Shown in pieces: positions 25,401 to 35,300 of a stretch of 64,000 bases of DNA. Every line of letters begins with the position of its first letter. Within the stretch, counting starts at the first letter, position 1. The stretch is from contig NC_054886.1 of assembly GCF_018320785.1 (NCBI RefSeq), forward strand, positions 9,609,207-9,673,206, given 5' to 3'. The position numbers and the translations under genes are program-made. Source of the stretch: Cheilinus undulatus (lineage: Eukaryota > Chordata > Actinopteri > Labriformes > Labridae). Below the pieces are notes generated by a model that did not search any database, was not told the origin of the DNA, and saw nothing but the letters and a program-made list of their open reading frames with translations.

Positions 25401-28400
25401 GATCCCCCTGGAGAGGCTAGGAAACGTTGCTGGGGAGAGGGATGTTATGGTGAATTTGTTAATTGGGATAAGGAGAACAAAATAGATGGATGGTTAACAG
25501 TTAACGTTTATCAAACCAGAGGTACAGTTTTACAACTGGCCGAGGCAGCTGTAGACCAGCTACTCCTGTGAGCCATACCAATATTATTCTGTGATTTGAT
25601 GAATTTTGTTTTGTAATGTTTCCTGTTTTCTCCCACAGTCTCGCTATCCACGCCACTGTCTGCCTGCCGCTCATCTACTTCATCATCGTGAGGAAGAACC
25701 CGTTCACATTCACGTTGGGCATGGCTCAGGCTCTGGTGACAGCGCTCATGATCTCCTCCAGGTCCGCTCTAACTCTACTCTAACACCACCTCGCCTTAAC
25801 AGAAACAGATAACTCTTTGGCTCATATTTTTAAAGAGCTTTCCCCTTCCTCGTCTCGCAGCTCTGCCACCCTGCCCGTCACCTTCAGATGTGCCGAGGAG
25901 AACAATCGCATCGATAAGCGGATCACTCGCTTCGTCCTGCCAGTTGGTGCCACCATCAACATGGACGGAACAGCGCTCTATGAGGCGGTGGCTGCCATTT
26001 TTATTGCCCAGCTAAACGACTACTCCCTGGATGTGGGTCAGATTGTCACAATCAGGTACACTACCACATAAATGGAAAATGACTCAATAAAAACTACTGA
26101 GGATGCAATAAAATACAAGTACTGATGGGTATCAAGGAAATACAAACATGATATGACGTCAAGAAGGAGGTCAACACCCCTTGATTTATGATGCACCCAT
26201 GCAGTGAGTCATAAGACCTCAGAGATGACACAGGGGTAGGAGTGGACACTGTGAGTAGATAGATGGTATGAGAGGCTGCTGGATTAGTCAATACAGAGGG
26301 GTAAGAGTGAAGTCCAACAATCTTTAATCCAAAACAAAGGAAGAAACTGAGATAAAAACAAGGAAGTTCAACATGGAAAGCAAACAAAAGAAGGACAGGG
26401 TGAAGAGTCACAGTTTGGGAAAGTACAGGTAGAAATGAACAGTAAAAGTTAATATCCTTCAAAAACAAGAGCAACTCAAAAAGAAAGGGACAACTTTGAC
26501 AGTCATATCCACTCATAACCTGAGTCCATTCACCAAGTCTCGGAGCTTCCACACTAGAGACCTGTAGGACCAGTCGCACTTCTATCAAACCTTGGTATAG
26601 ACCAAAAAAGGGGGTCTCTGCCAGCTTTTACTCAGGTTCAGATTTGGTTGGTTTGATGTAAGAACACAAACTAACCTTGGTAAGGTCTTGCTGCAGGAAG
26701 CATTGAGTTTTTTTATTTAAAGTAGCTATCATAGCCAGTCTTGATCCGCATTATGGGTAGGCATGTTAGCCTTTAGCTACAACAACAGCACCATGATCAA
26801 TCATGATCACAAGTGGACTTGCAAGCAGATTTACACGAATCAGCTCCACTTAGCTCAGGAAATCAGGGTTTCTGAGGTGTACTGAACAGCTGTGCATTAA
26901 GGCATAAAAGGGATGCTAGCAGTACACTGAAGTGAAGGTACACGAAACTAAAGGGGACAAAAACTGATGAACAAAGTCAGTGTCAATCCATGTAGTTGTC
27001 TGTCAATTCTGTAAGTGGATAGTGTCTTTGGAGCCAAAGCCAGGCACAAGACAACTGGTCTTCATTTACTTCTGGGATTTTCTTGCAATAAATTTCCACC
27101 AATTAGAGATATTTTTCCTCTTTTATCAGTGTTAAATTTGTCAACTGAAACTCTGACTAAAAATGCTTGTTGATTACCTGTTTTGATTACTTCATTGATT
27201 AAGCTTGAGGTAGGGAGAGAAGCAGCAGTAAACCCAGAGCAGAGCAGGCATCAGTGACAGCAGAATGACATTGATTGAGTTAGATGCAGAATAAAGGAGG
27301 AGCTGGGGTGGAGGAGGGTTGCAGAAAAGCAGATTGCAAAAGGAGCATCAAAGAGTAGCCATGGTAGAGCAGTTTAAACGGAGCATCGTGAGTGGGATTA
27401 GCCAATAGCTAACTTAGAGTGAATCAGCTGGCCGTCAGCTGATGAGGGCTTGGGTGAGATTAGCTAATCCCAATTATATGGCAGTGCTTGACTCATGCTT
27501 GTTAACTTTTATAACAGAAACTCTGATGAAAAGTAAGTTTAGTTTTTATCAAGGAGACTAAAATGTTAGAACTGGACTGTTGGACATTTTAGTTTTTAGT
27601 CACTTCAAGTATCTACAGTGCTCAGGAGTTCACGATCGGCTGCTTTATCTGTTACATAAAGGTTCTGTATGGATGAACAATTGTTACTTATATAGATAAC
27701 TGGTCTCCACATGCCAGCCTGAGGATGTCCTTTAGACCGAAGTCTTCCACTGTGTCCACTGGCTTGCAGTCAGTTGTCTCCCATTTAGCAATTGCTGTGG
27801 TTCATTTCTGGGAGTGTCATCCAGTCATTTGGGCATTCAGAAACCGCTTTCTGTCGGCTTTAGTGAAACACCTGTCTGCTGACATCAAGCACCTACATGC
27901 TTGGCACGTAGGTGAGGGCTCAAACTTTTTTGATTCCGTCTGACAGGGTGCATAATTTTAAGCTTTGAACTGAGCTGTATGGGAGTTTTTAAAGTGAAAT
28001 GTAGAGGTGTCAGTGTTTTTCCATCACAGAGATAGCAGGACACTGGCTTAGCTACAGCATGCTAAAAGGGACAAAAGGGAGCATATATGGTGTTCAAAAA
28101 GTCATAGTGATTTATGCAAATAGATGGTAAAAATATATATGTAAATCATATTAGTATAAAACCTTTATCTTAACAGTTATCGTGCTGCACAGAAATTATG
28201 CAAACATGTAAAAAACTGGTCTGTGATTCAGACCAGAACTGCGGAAACTGAAGTAAAAAACTTTATCAGACCATCCAACTTATGAAGTTTTAAGACTCTT
28301 CTTCTTTTGTTCCTGACCTTTTTTTAAACTTGGAGCTAATTTCTCTCTTTTTCTGAAGAGTTTAATGGTGTTGTGTCTTATTTGTTTAGTATAACAGCAA

Positions 28401-28852
28401 CAGTGGCGAGTATTGGAGCGGCAGGAGTCCCTAACGCTGGGCTTGTCACCATGGTGATCGTCCTAACAGCTGTTGGCTTACCTGCAAGCGACGTCACTCT
28501 GATCGTTGCTGTCGATTGGCTGCTGTAAGTTGGTTTTCTTACTTTCTACCTGCAGAGTTTCCTTTTTTCATTGGTTGATGCTGTTGATTGATTTTTGTTC
28601 TTGTGTTTCAGGGACCGTTTCCGTACGATGATCAATGTTCTTGGCGATGCGTACGGAGCCGGAATCGTCCAAAAACTATCAAAGAGGGAATTAGAGAGGA
28701 TGGATCTGACGTCAGATGTGGACGTCGCCAACCCCTTCGCCCTAGAAGCCACTTTAGATGACGACGAGTGCGAGAAGAAATCCTACGTAAACGGGGGCTT
28801 CACCGTCGATAAGACTGACGCGATCTCGTTCACTGAAACGTCCCAGTTTTAG
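10482..28852 (+). CDS. slc1a1: slc1a1, excitatory amino acid transporter 3 (EAAT3/EAAC1)
   Basis: Sodium-coupled glutamate/aspartate (and cysteine) transporter of the plasma membrane. Twelve coding exons join in frame: 10482-10581, 17808-17948, 19062-19154, 19273-19387, 19637-19679, 19770-19874, 20394-20578, 22851-22958, 25639-25761, 25861-26055, 28390-28524 and 28612-28852. Together they give 527 residues (human SLC1A1 has 524). Family marks are all present: the Ser-rich HP1 tip [11 protein letters not shown], the NMDGT sodium site, HP2 [12 protein letters not shown], and VDWLLDRFRTM with the substrate-coordinating Asp and Arg. The C-terminus NPFALE...KKSYVNGGF...TSQF is specific to EAAT3 and ends in a PDZ ligand. 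Exon 6 encodes the variable extracellular loop with six Thr from ACC repeats and NTT glycosylation sites. The start chosen is the first ATG after an upstream pyrimidine-rich leader. It looks intact; the intron 9 donor (AG|GTCCGC) is weak. Confidence 0.97.
11674..11762. mobile_element. Fish retroposon motif in slc1a1 intron 1
   Basis: CCAGACACTTTCATTCAAAA followed by CGACTTACATC resembles the widespread fish block CAGACGCTTTTATCCAAAG-CGACTTACA. It is a short, decayed insertion with no coding part. Confidence 0.5.
15776..17075. mobile_element. Decayed repeat interrupted by a hAT element
   Basis: The outer parts (15776-16052 and about 16728-17075) resemble the repeat at 46942-47330 in trmt10a intron 1. 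Shared words are CTGAATGATTTNNNAAAATNATCTAATTG at the left, and ATAATCTCTGCAGC-type, TATTTTGACACA and AATATTGCA at the right. The middle is filled by the hAT insertion at 16061-16719. Non-coding and non-autonomous. Confidence 0.6.
16061..16719. mobile_element. Non-autonomous hAT element with perfect 8-bp target duplication
   Basis: The element is flanked on both sides by CTCTAGGG (16053-16060 and 16720-16727), an exact 8-bp target-site duplication as hAT transposases make. Its ends, CAGGCCTAGACAATTA and the reverse complement of the right end CGGGGCTATTCAATGA, match at about 11 of 16 positions. The 659-bp interior carries no transposase frame. The intact duplication suggests a fairly recent insertion compared with its surroundings. 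Confidence 0.85.
18380..18590 (+). mobile_element. RTE/Rex-type LINE 3' end
   Basis: The string of words GGGAGGAGACC, GGGTGGACCCAGAG, GATTATACCTCCC, CTGGAAATACC and CAGGAGGAGCTGG, ending in AAAATGGATGGATGG, is the familiar 3' end of fish RTE-clade LINEs with a GATG-type tail. Only the last ~200 bp is here, as expected for 5'-truncated LINEs. The same family recurs at 25270-25495. Confidence 0.7.
18585..18945. repeat. (GGAT)n microsatellite grown from a LINE tail
   Basis: Imperfect GGAT repeats extend for about 350 bp from the LINE 3' end and keep open frames on both strands (Met/Asp/Gly/Trp-rich on plus, Ile/His/Pro/Ser-rich on minus). These are not genes. Confidence 0.9.
21298..21312 (+). 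promoter_or_regulatory. CTCF-type motif (14 of 15)
   Basis: ACAGCAGGTGGCACT differs from the CCASYAGRKGGCRSY core only at the first base. Forward orientation, slc1a1 intron 7. Confidence 0.35.
21370..22100. mobile_element. MITE-like element with inverted ends in slc1a1 intron 7
   Basis: The left block (21376-21420, GGAGACCTCTCTGATACAGC then CACATACAGACCTCC) returns in reverse complement at about 22050-22093 (AGAGGTCTGTATGGGAGAGG, GCTGTATCAGAGAGGTCTC). The ~600 bp between holds a loose ~70-bp repetition of TTCTAATTTTCAAAATAAAAG. There is no coding frame. Superfamily not assigned. Confidence 0.55.
22134..22312 (+). mobile_element. tRNA-derived SINE
   Basis: It has a box A-like part (AGCTTACTTGGTAGAGCAGG), then CAGAGGCTACAG and a box B (GGTTTGAATCC). 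The tRNA-unrelated body has CATGTTTCCTTTCTCTCCCC and ends in CCAATAAAAGCAAAAAG. This is a familiar teleost SINE and the most complete copy here; related pieces lie at 2806, 37455, 54305 and 56815. Confidence 0.8.
23650..23971. mobile_element. Short hAT MITE in slc1a1 intron 8
   Basis: It begins CAGTGGTTCCCAACCTTTCT and carries AAGGTTGGGATTAAAG at the right end, as in short fish hAT MITEs. Flanks TTCTAGAC (23642-23649) and CTCTAGAC (23972-23979) agree at 7 of 8 positions, fitting an aged 8-bp target duplication. The interior is non-coding. Confidence 0.75.
24412..25045. repeat. Three ~215-bp tandem units in slc1a1 intron 8
   Basis: Units start near 24412, 24613 and 24826. Each has an AAAGC(T/A)TNNTGTTGCTCTCT-like block, a TTTAATAAAGNNATGNTGTC block, GCTAATCACTCC...TAGCAGGCC, and ACTATCACATACTCATGC (missing or altered in the first). 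Units 2 and 3 are clearly closer to each other. Related words appear in the duplicated element at 38665-39660. Confidence 0.65.
25262..25500 (+). mobile_element. RTE/Rex-type LINE 3' end, second copy
   Basis: Words GTGGGAGGAGATCCC, AGGGCAGACCCAGAACA, TGTATCCCATCTG and CCCCTGGAGAGGC followed by AGATGGATGG parallel the fragment at 18380-18590 and mark the 3' end of the same LINE family. 5'-truncated. Confidence 0.65.
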
Positions 28853-29812
28853 CCTTGGAGCGTCTCAGAGGAGCAGAGAAAGTGCCACGCTGCTATGGGT
28901 GTTCAAACCTTCCTTCATGTACCTGCACCATGACGAGAGAGGAAACCTCCCTGAACCAGCCCCATCCGAGCTCAGACGTCAGCAATAGCAGCCTCCATTA
29001 AGCTAACCCGAGATGATCACGCTTCACGTCGGACATTTACAACCACGACTAGATTAAAGTGCTTCCTTCTTACTATCAGAATGTGCCAAGATGAAGAGAA
29101 ATCTGTTTTCTTTAGAACCAGTTGGCTCTTTCTGCAAAGATGCACTCATCAGAAGAGCTGTGTTCATGAGAGAGCATGAGGATGTTTATTTAGAGTGTAT
29201 GTGAGTACGAGTGGTTATTTTACAGAATACCTATGAAACACGACTTAAAGCAGTAATCCGGATGTGAAACATCACTTTATTTACTCCTTCAGTAGACAGT
29301 TATTCTCTAACATTTATAAATGACCTACTTCTGTGTGAGTGTTGAATGTTGATGTCCCATAATGCACTGCTTGTATATCTATCCATATGTTTAAACTGTG
29401 CCAAACATAAAGAAAGTTTTTATGAAGCTGCATGAAGCAATATGTCAAAGAAACGCTACCGCCGGCTGCAGAGAGAGCAGGTTTTTTATGAAGACTGAAA
29501 GGGTTAATGGAGGCTTCTGAAGTCATGAAACACTGTGAACTTTGAGGACATTTTTCAGAACATTTATGATTTAATTTTAAAGTTTATAATCATGAATCAT
29601 GTCTGTGTTTAGGAAATGACCTTCTCAAACAAATCCATTGTTGCTTAATAGATATAAAGATGGAAAGACACTGGAATACTGAGTAAATGGAGTGACTTTT
29701 TTCACTTTTGCTTCCATATTTCACTGTGATTTAAGGGTTTAACTATGGCGTGGATGTGCTGTAAGGTCAGTCCATAGTCAAGTTTAAATAAAGCATTTAT
29801 GGTTTCACATTA
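28853..29812 (+). other. slc1a1: slc1a1 3' UTR with polyadenylation signal
   Basis: AATAAA at 29787-29792 is the first convincing polyadenylation signal after the stop codon, giving a 3' UTR of about 0.95 kb. The region is otherwise plain unique sequence. Confidence 0.55.
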
Positions 29813-30159
29813 CACACAAAGAACAGGCCTATGTGTACACTTCAAAAACTCTAATCTAAGAACGAGTTTTTGTCTGAATATAGTCAAGAATATCTCAAAT
29901 AATTTATTCTAAGTGGCATCAATGTGGTGGGTCTAGAAAATCATCACATTTCTACATTAAAAAAGGCAGAAATTAAGCTTTTGTGAGGTCCACAATCAGC
30001 AGACAGTGAAATTACATTGGTTGGTCAAGTAAAGGGGTCGAGGCGTGTTGCCCTTATGAGATTCACAGGAATCTTTTCAGCAAGAGAAATCTAACCAGAC
30101 TCAGTGGACAAGTTTGAAGAAAACTTCCCAGTGTTACTGAGTCCAACAGTCTCGCCTAG

Positions 30160-31128
30160 ACCAGTGGTTTCCAGTGTTTTTCTGTGGAGGCCGTCTTGTG
30201 CATCTAAGAAAAGCTAAGCAAACCCCCAGACCCCCAGGACCCTTAAAAACAAGATGACCAAAGAAAAGACTAACACTCAACAAACTTAGTCATAAACAGC
30301 CAATGTTTTAATGTAATACAGGCCAATATTTATGTAAGATATATTCAGATATTTACAGCCTATCTATGCTGTTATTTAAAGACAATACAGACTGATATTT
30401 ACAAATTTAACAGCCAATGTTTACAGCTGATAAAGACCTATATTTACGGCCAACATAGGCCTTTATTTACAACCAGTATAGGCCTATATTCACAGCCAAT
30501 AAAGACCTATATTTATGGCCAATATAGGGCTACATTTACAGCTAATACAGGCCAATATTTACAGTCAATATAGGGCTACATTTACAGTAAATACAGGCCA
30601 ATATTTACGACCAATATAGGCCTATATTTACAGCCAATAAAGGCCTACATTTACAGCCAATAAAGACCTATATTCACAACCAATATATAGGCTTATATTT
30701 ATAGCAAATGTAGGCCTACTGGCTTATATTTACAGCCAATGTAGGCCTATATTTATGGCCAATACTGGCCTATATTTACAGCCAATATAGGCCTGTATTT
30801 ATGTCCAATGCAGGCCTACAGTATATATACAGCCAATACAGTATATACAGCCAATGAAGGCCTACATTTACAGCCAAAACAGGCCTATGTTCAAAGCCAG
30901 TATTGGCCAATAATTACAGCTGATTTAGAGATATGTGAATGGCTAATATAGGCCAATATTTACAGTCAATGGTGGCCATATTTACAGCCGATAAAGGCTA
31001 ATATTTTCAGCCAGTTGAGTTCAGAGTCACAGTAGCTTTAGGGTAAGATCTACAGCCAGTATATGCCAATGTGTACAGCCAATATTGGCTTATTTACAGC
31101 TGATATCTACAACCAGTATTTACCATAG
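30160..31128. repeat. 23-bp minisatellite within a hAT-like end
   Basis: From about 30300 a unit like CAGCCAATATAGGCCTATATTTA repeats roughly 35 times with heavy divergence. Just before it (30162) lies CAGTGGTTTCCAGTG, like a hAT MITE left end. I could not find a matching right end or target duplication. Confidence 0.75.
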
Positions 31129-31129
31129 G

Positions 31130-32334
31130 AAACTCTGCCTTTAAACAATATATATAATGTGTCAATACTTTGTGTTGAAACAAACATTGACCACTGCTAT
31201 CACCACCTGTAAAAATTCCTCTTTACATGAGCTTAATTTAACAATTCACCTCTGAATATATGAAGGGGAAACAGGTTTTGTTATGATTTTGAAGGTATTG
31301 CGCACTGAAAAGAGGGGGGGGAAGTCTGATGTCTTGTAAGTGTAAAATATCCTTGTAGGTAGTTAAACTGATTCTCACCTCACTTGAGGATTATTTGGAC
31401 ATGCTGCTCAGAGACGTCTGCTGTATAACCAGCTGGGTAGACTTAACTCACCAGGTGGAAGAACCCACAGCTCTGTGGCACCTTCACTGTCGTTGGACAC
31501 ATAATTTCCTTCTAGTTTAAAGTGTTATTTAAAGACTCCGGTTGAAACTAACAGATCAGACTACTACAGATTTTTCTCTGCTGTACTTTTAGACGAAGTC
31601 TCTCACCAGAATAGGATTCTGTTTCAGTGCCGGCCGTCTATAAGTCACAATGTTCCTGACAGAGCTGCAGTCCTGAGCAGCTATTTCTCTGATCTATGGC
31701 AGTGGTTCACACAGCGCTGCATCACCACAGACACAATTAGCTTTTAATGGCCTTCAGTTGATTTAGCCCAGGACTCGACAATGTCGGCCTGATAGATGAC
31801 CGCAGCGGGGACTTGTGACGTCAAACACGGCCTCATTGCTGTGTTCAAACGGAGATATAACACTGAGTTTATTTTCTAAAAGGTTTATTTCACGTCAGAG
31901 ACATTATTCATCATTAATACAGGGACATCATCAAACCACTGCAGTTAAATACAAACCAGGAAAAACTTTTAAACGCTGTGTTGGCAAGAAAGGACGTCTT
32001 TAGCTAAAGGAGAGAAGAAAACAGATATCAGACATCTCAAACATAAAACAACAGAATAACTGAGTTTATTTAGCTGCTTCCTGCAGCAGAAAGGTTTGTC
32101 TAACTTTACATACAAGGAGGGTCATGAAGGCAATTTAGAAGATTTAGAGCAGTTGAAATAATGAGTGACTGTGTGACATCCTCAAAGACCTACAGACCTT
32201 TTAGCCACGTAACTTGTACGATTCTGCAGAGACCAAAGTCCTAGTTCTAGGTAAGAGACAAGGATCCTTTGGTTGGCATAAAACCAAAGTCATAGTCCTG
32301 TATCAGACGTCACCTTCAGAGCCTGGCTGAGTCT
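31130..32334. other. Intergenic spacer between slc1a1 and spata6l 3' ends
   Basis: Apparently unique sequence without repeats I recognise or an exon set. The two flanking genes converge here, so it probably contains 3' UTR of spata6l. Confidence 0.5.
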
Positions 32335-35300
32335 TCATGGTGGACCTGGAGAGACGGACGTCCGTGATAAAACCTTGTCTACCTCAGAGTGTGTCGCCCC
32401 CTAAAAAAGAACAAAGGCAGCAGTTATTTTCACGCACATTACTGTACCTTTAAAAGCAATGACATGCTTCACACTCAAACAGCTGATCATTTGTTTTTGA
32501 AGAGGGCTTTTATAGACAGCCCTAGGTCTAAATGGGTCAAATAAAGGCTAAAAAACATGAAATAAAACAACAGACACCAAGAAGAAAGCAGGTAAGGCAT
32601 AGACACAAGGTTCCGAATTTTTATGCAAATTATATTTTTCTCTGATTTTCCTAAACAGTCGATGCAAACAACAGTCAGGATAATTTCAAAGTCAGCAACC
32701 GTTAGAGCATAATTCAAATTTTATTGACCAAACCTCCCAATGATAACTTCATTTTTTATTTTTTCAAAAATAAAAACTCAAAATGGACTGTTCCAAATTA
32801 TTATGTACAACAGAGTTTCAAAACATTTTATAGGTTGTAAAGAACTGAAATGGTCATTTTTTGAATGTGCAGCATTAGGAGGTGATATTACTGAAATCAA
32901 AAACTATTTCAATCAAAAACATCTTAACAGGCCAAGTTCCATGTTAACATAGGAGCCCCTCTTTGATATCACCTTCACAATTCTAGCATCCATTGAACTC
33001 GCAAGTTTTTGTCAAGTTCCTGCTTGAATTTCTTTGCAAGATGTCAGAATAGCCTCCCAGAGCTGCAGTTTTGATGTGAACTTTCTCCCACCCTCATAGA
33101 TCTTTAGCTTGAGGATGCTCCAAAGGTTCTCAATAGGGTTGAGGTCAGGGGAGGATGGGGGCCACACCATGAGTTTCTCTTCTTTTATGCCCATAGCAGC
33201 CAATGACACAGAGGGATTCTTTGCAGCATGAGATGGAGCATTATCATGCAGGAAGATAATTTTGCTATGGAAGGCACGGTTCTTCTTTTCATACCATTGA
33301 AGAAAGTGGTGAGTCAGAAGCTTTATATACTTTGCTGAGGTCATTTCACACCTTTGGGGACTTGTCATAGATACGAGTTGGGGCCCTAAGCAAAAAAGGT
33401 TGGGAACTACTCCAAATATTCTATGTCTCTATGATCCAAGATTTGTGCTACATTTTGAAAATGTTTTCTTTCCTTTTCAAGTTGATGTGTATTACATGCA
33501 TTTTGGTAATGGGCTCCAATGAAAATAAACTCAGTGAATATCTCTGTCAGGGCAGAGCAAGGCGATGCTTTTGGTACATGCTAGAAACCAATTGTGGTGT
33601 ATGCTGTGGAGTTTCAAAGAGTACAGCACATTTTGAGAGCGATGCAGCCGGAGTATGTGGGATTTAAAAATGAATTGTGGCTATAGGGACAGAAGAAGTA
33701 GAAATTCGTCTTATGCAAATGTCTACATTATCCTCTACTTCTTCTTGTGTTAATGCATTTGACATTTATCCCTTTGGTACATTTCCCACACATCCACATC
33801 ATAAGTTCAAAGACTAATTGTGACCAGTCTTTGGTTTCAGCCATAGAGCCCGAAGTTGTTGTTTACTCACAAAGACCAGTCGCTGTACAGCTTTTGGTGT
33901 CGTAAGGAGTCCTCGAACTCGCTCTTGGACCTCTTCCCATTCTCTGTGAGAACTGGACATCAAATAAATAAACAGGAAACTTGATTTTAGGAGCCATTTG
34001 TACCAGCCATTAAATCCTTTAAGAGAATGAAAACTCCAGTGTTGTCTGCATAAAAATATTTACAGCCAAACAGATGAGAAAAGTTCTAGTTCTGTGCAAA
34101 TATAAAAAAAATCTTCAGCAGATCCCGATGTGTTAAACCCACAAATCTTTATATTAAAACTGGTCATTACCTGCTGTTCCTGGCCTGTTCTCTGTAAGAT
34201 TTCCTCAGTCCTGAGGGATCTCGTGTCTCTGAAGAGCTAGACTCGTCTTCTGAAGTTCCTCCAACCTGCGAATAGACCCAAAATCATAATACCACTACAT
34301 TAAAGTGTCTACACTTGTGCAATATAATACTCCCACCCTTAAATGAAGGATAAAGTTGCAGTTATTGAAGGCTTAATAGGTCCAGTTTTTTAGCATTGGG
34401 TGCAAAGAGCAGAAATCAACTGTACCAACCAAACTGTTTGATGTAGATAATCTTCTCCGAGTTGGGGAATATTTCACTGAAACATCAAAAAAGAAGAAAA
34501 ATATGTAAGGCCACAGCAGATTTAAATTTTTTGGTCGGCAAAACTTGACTATATGTAGGTCAATGTAGAGTATGATCATTAAACTAAGCAGGTCAGCTCT
34601 TATCAACAGCTGTATAACTTTATCACTTAACTCTAAATGCTGCTGAACTTGTTGGGAAGTTGTTAGAGATTGTAAACTGTGTTTAATATGACAAAACAGC
34701 TTTACAGGAGAATTTCTACCTGCTGATGAAGACCTGTTCAAAGGTGAAGAGGAGCTGGTGAACGAAGCAGAGCGTCTGGGTGAGGCAGACCGACCGACTC
34801 CAGGCCACGAAGATACCAGCTACAGAGAAATGATGACACAGTGAGCCGGTTCAATCAGAAAGCAAACAGAAAATCTGGAAAGGCTGAAATTACACACGCC
34901 TGTTAGTTATGACAGTACACAAAATAATAACACGAATAAATCAGAATTATCCTGGAACTACCAGACACGTGGATTTGGAGTGGATTATAGAAGCACAATT
35001 AAATGAAACATTTCAGATAGTGAAATACGGTTATAACGTTATGTATTAACACCAATGCTGGGTGATGAAGACCAAAAATCCTATTTATACATTTTTAGAG
35101 GAAAAATAAAAATATAAAAGGTTGTTATAATACCAGAGAGATACATTTTAACATAAATCTTGTGAAAATCAAACAATATTAAAACCTGTTTGATACCAAA
35201 ACATCAAAAATAGAGGTCCTAGACAACTAATATGAGGTCATTTTCATTTTAAAAGTTCAGAAATTGCAGACAAACTTTTAAACACTGTCCAAATTGCATA

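Noticed and set aside
26094-26588. 164-codon minus frame inside slc1a1 intron 10
   Set aside because: Hydrophobic low-complexity translation with no family resemblance and no exon partners.
28445-28458. X-box-like GTCACCATGGTGAT in slc1a1
   Set aside because: Lies in coding exon 11 where the codons (LVTMVI) explain it, and the second half does not fit the consensus fully.
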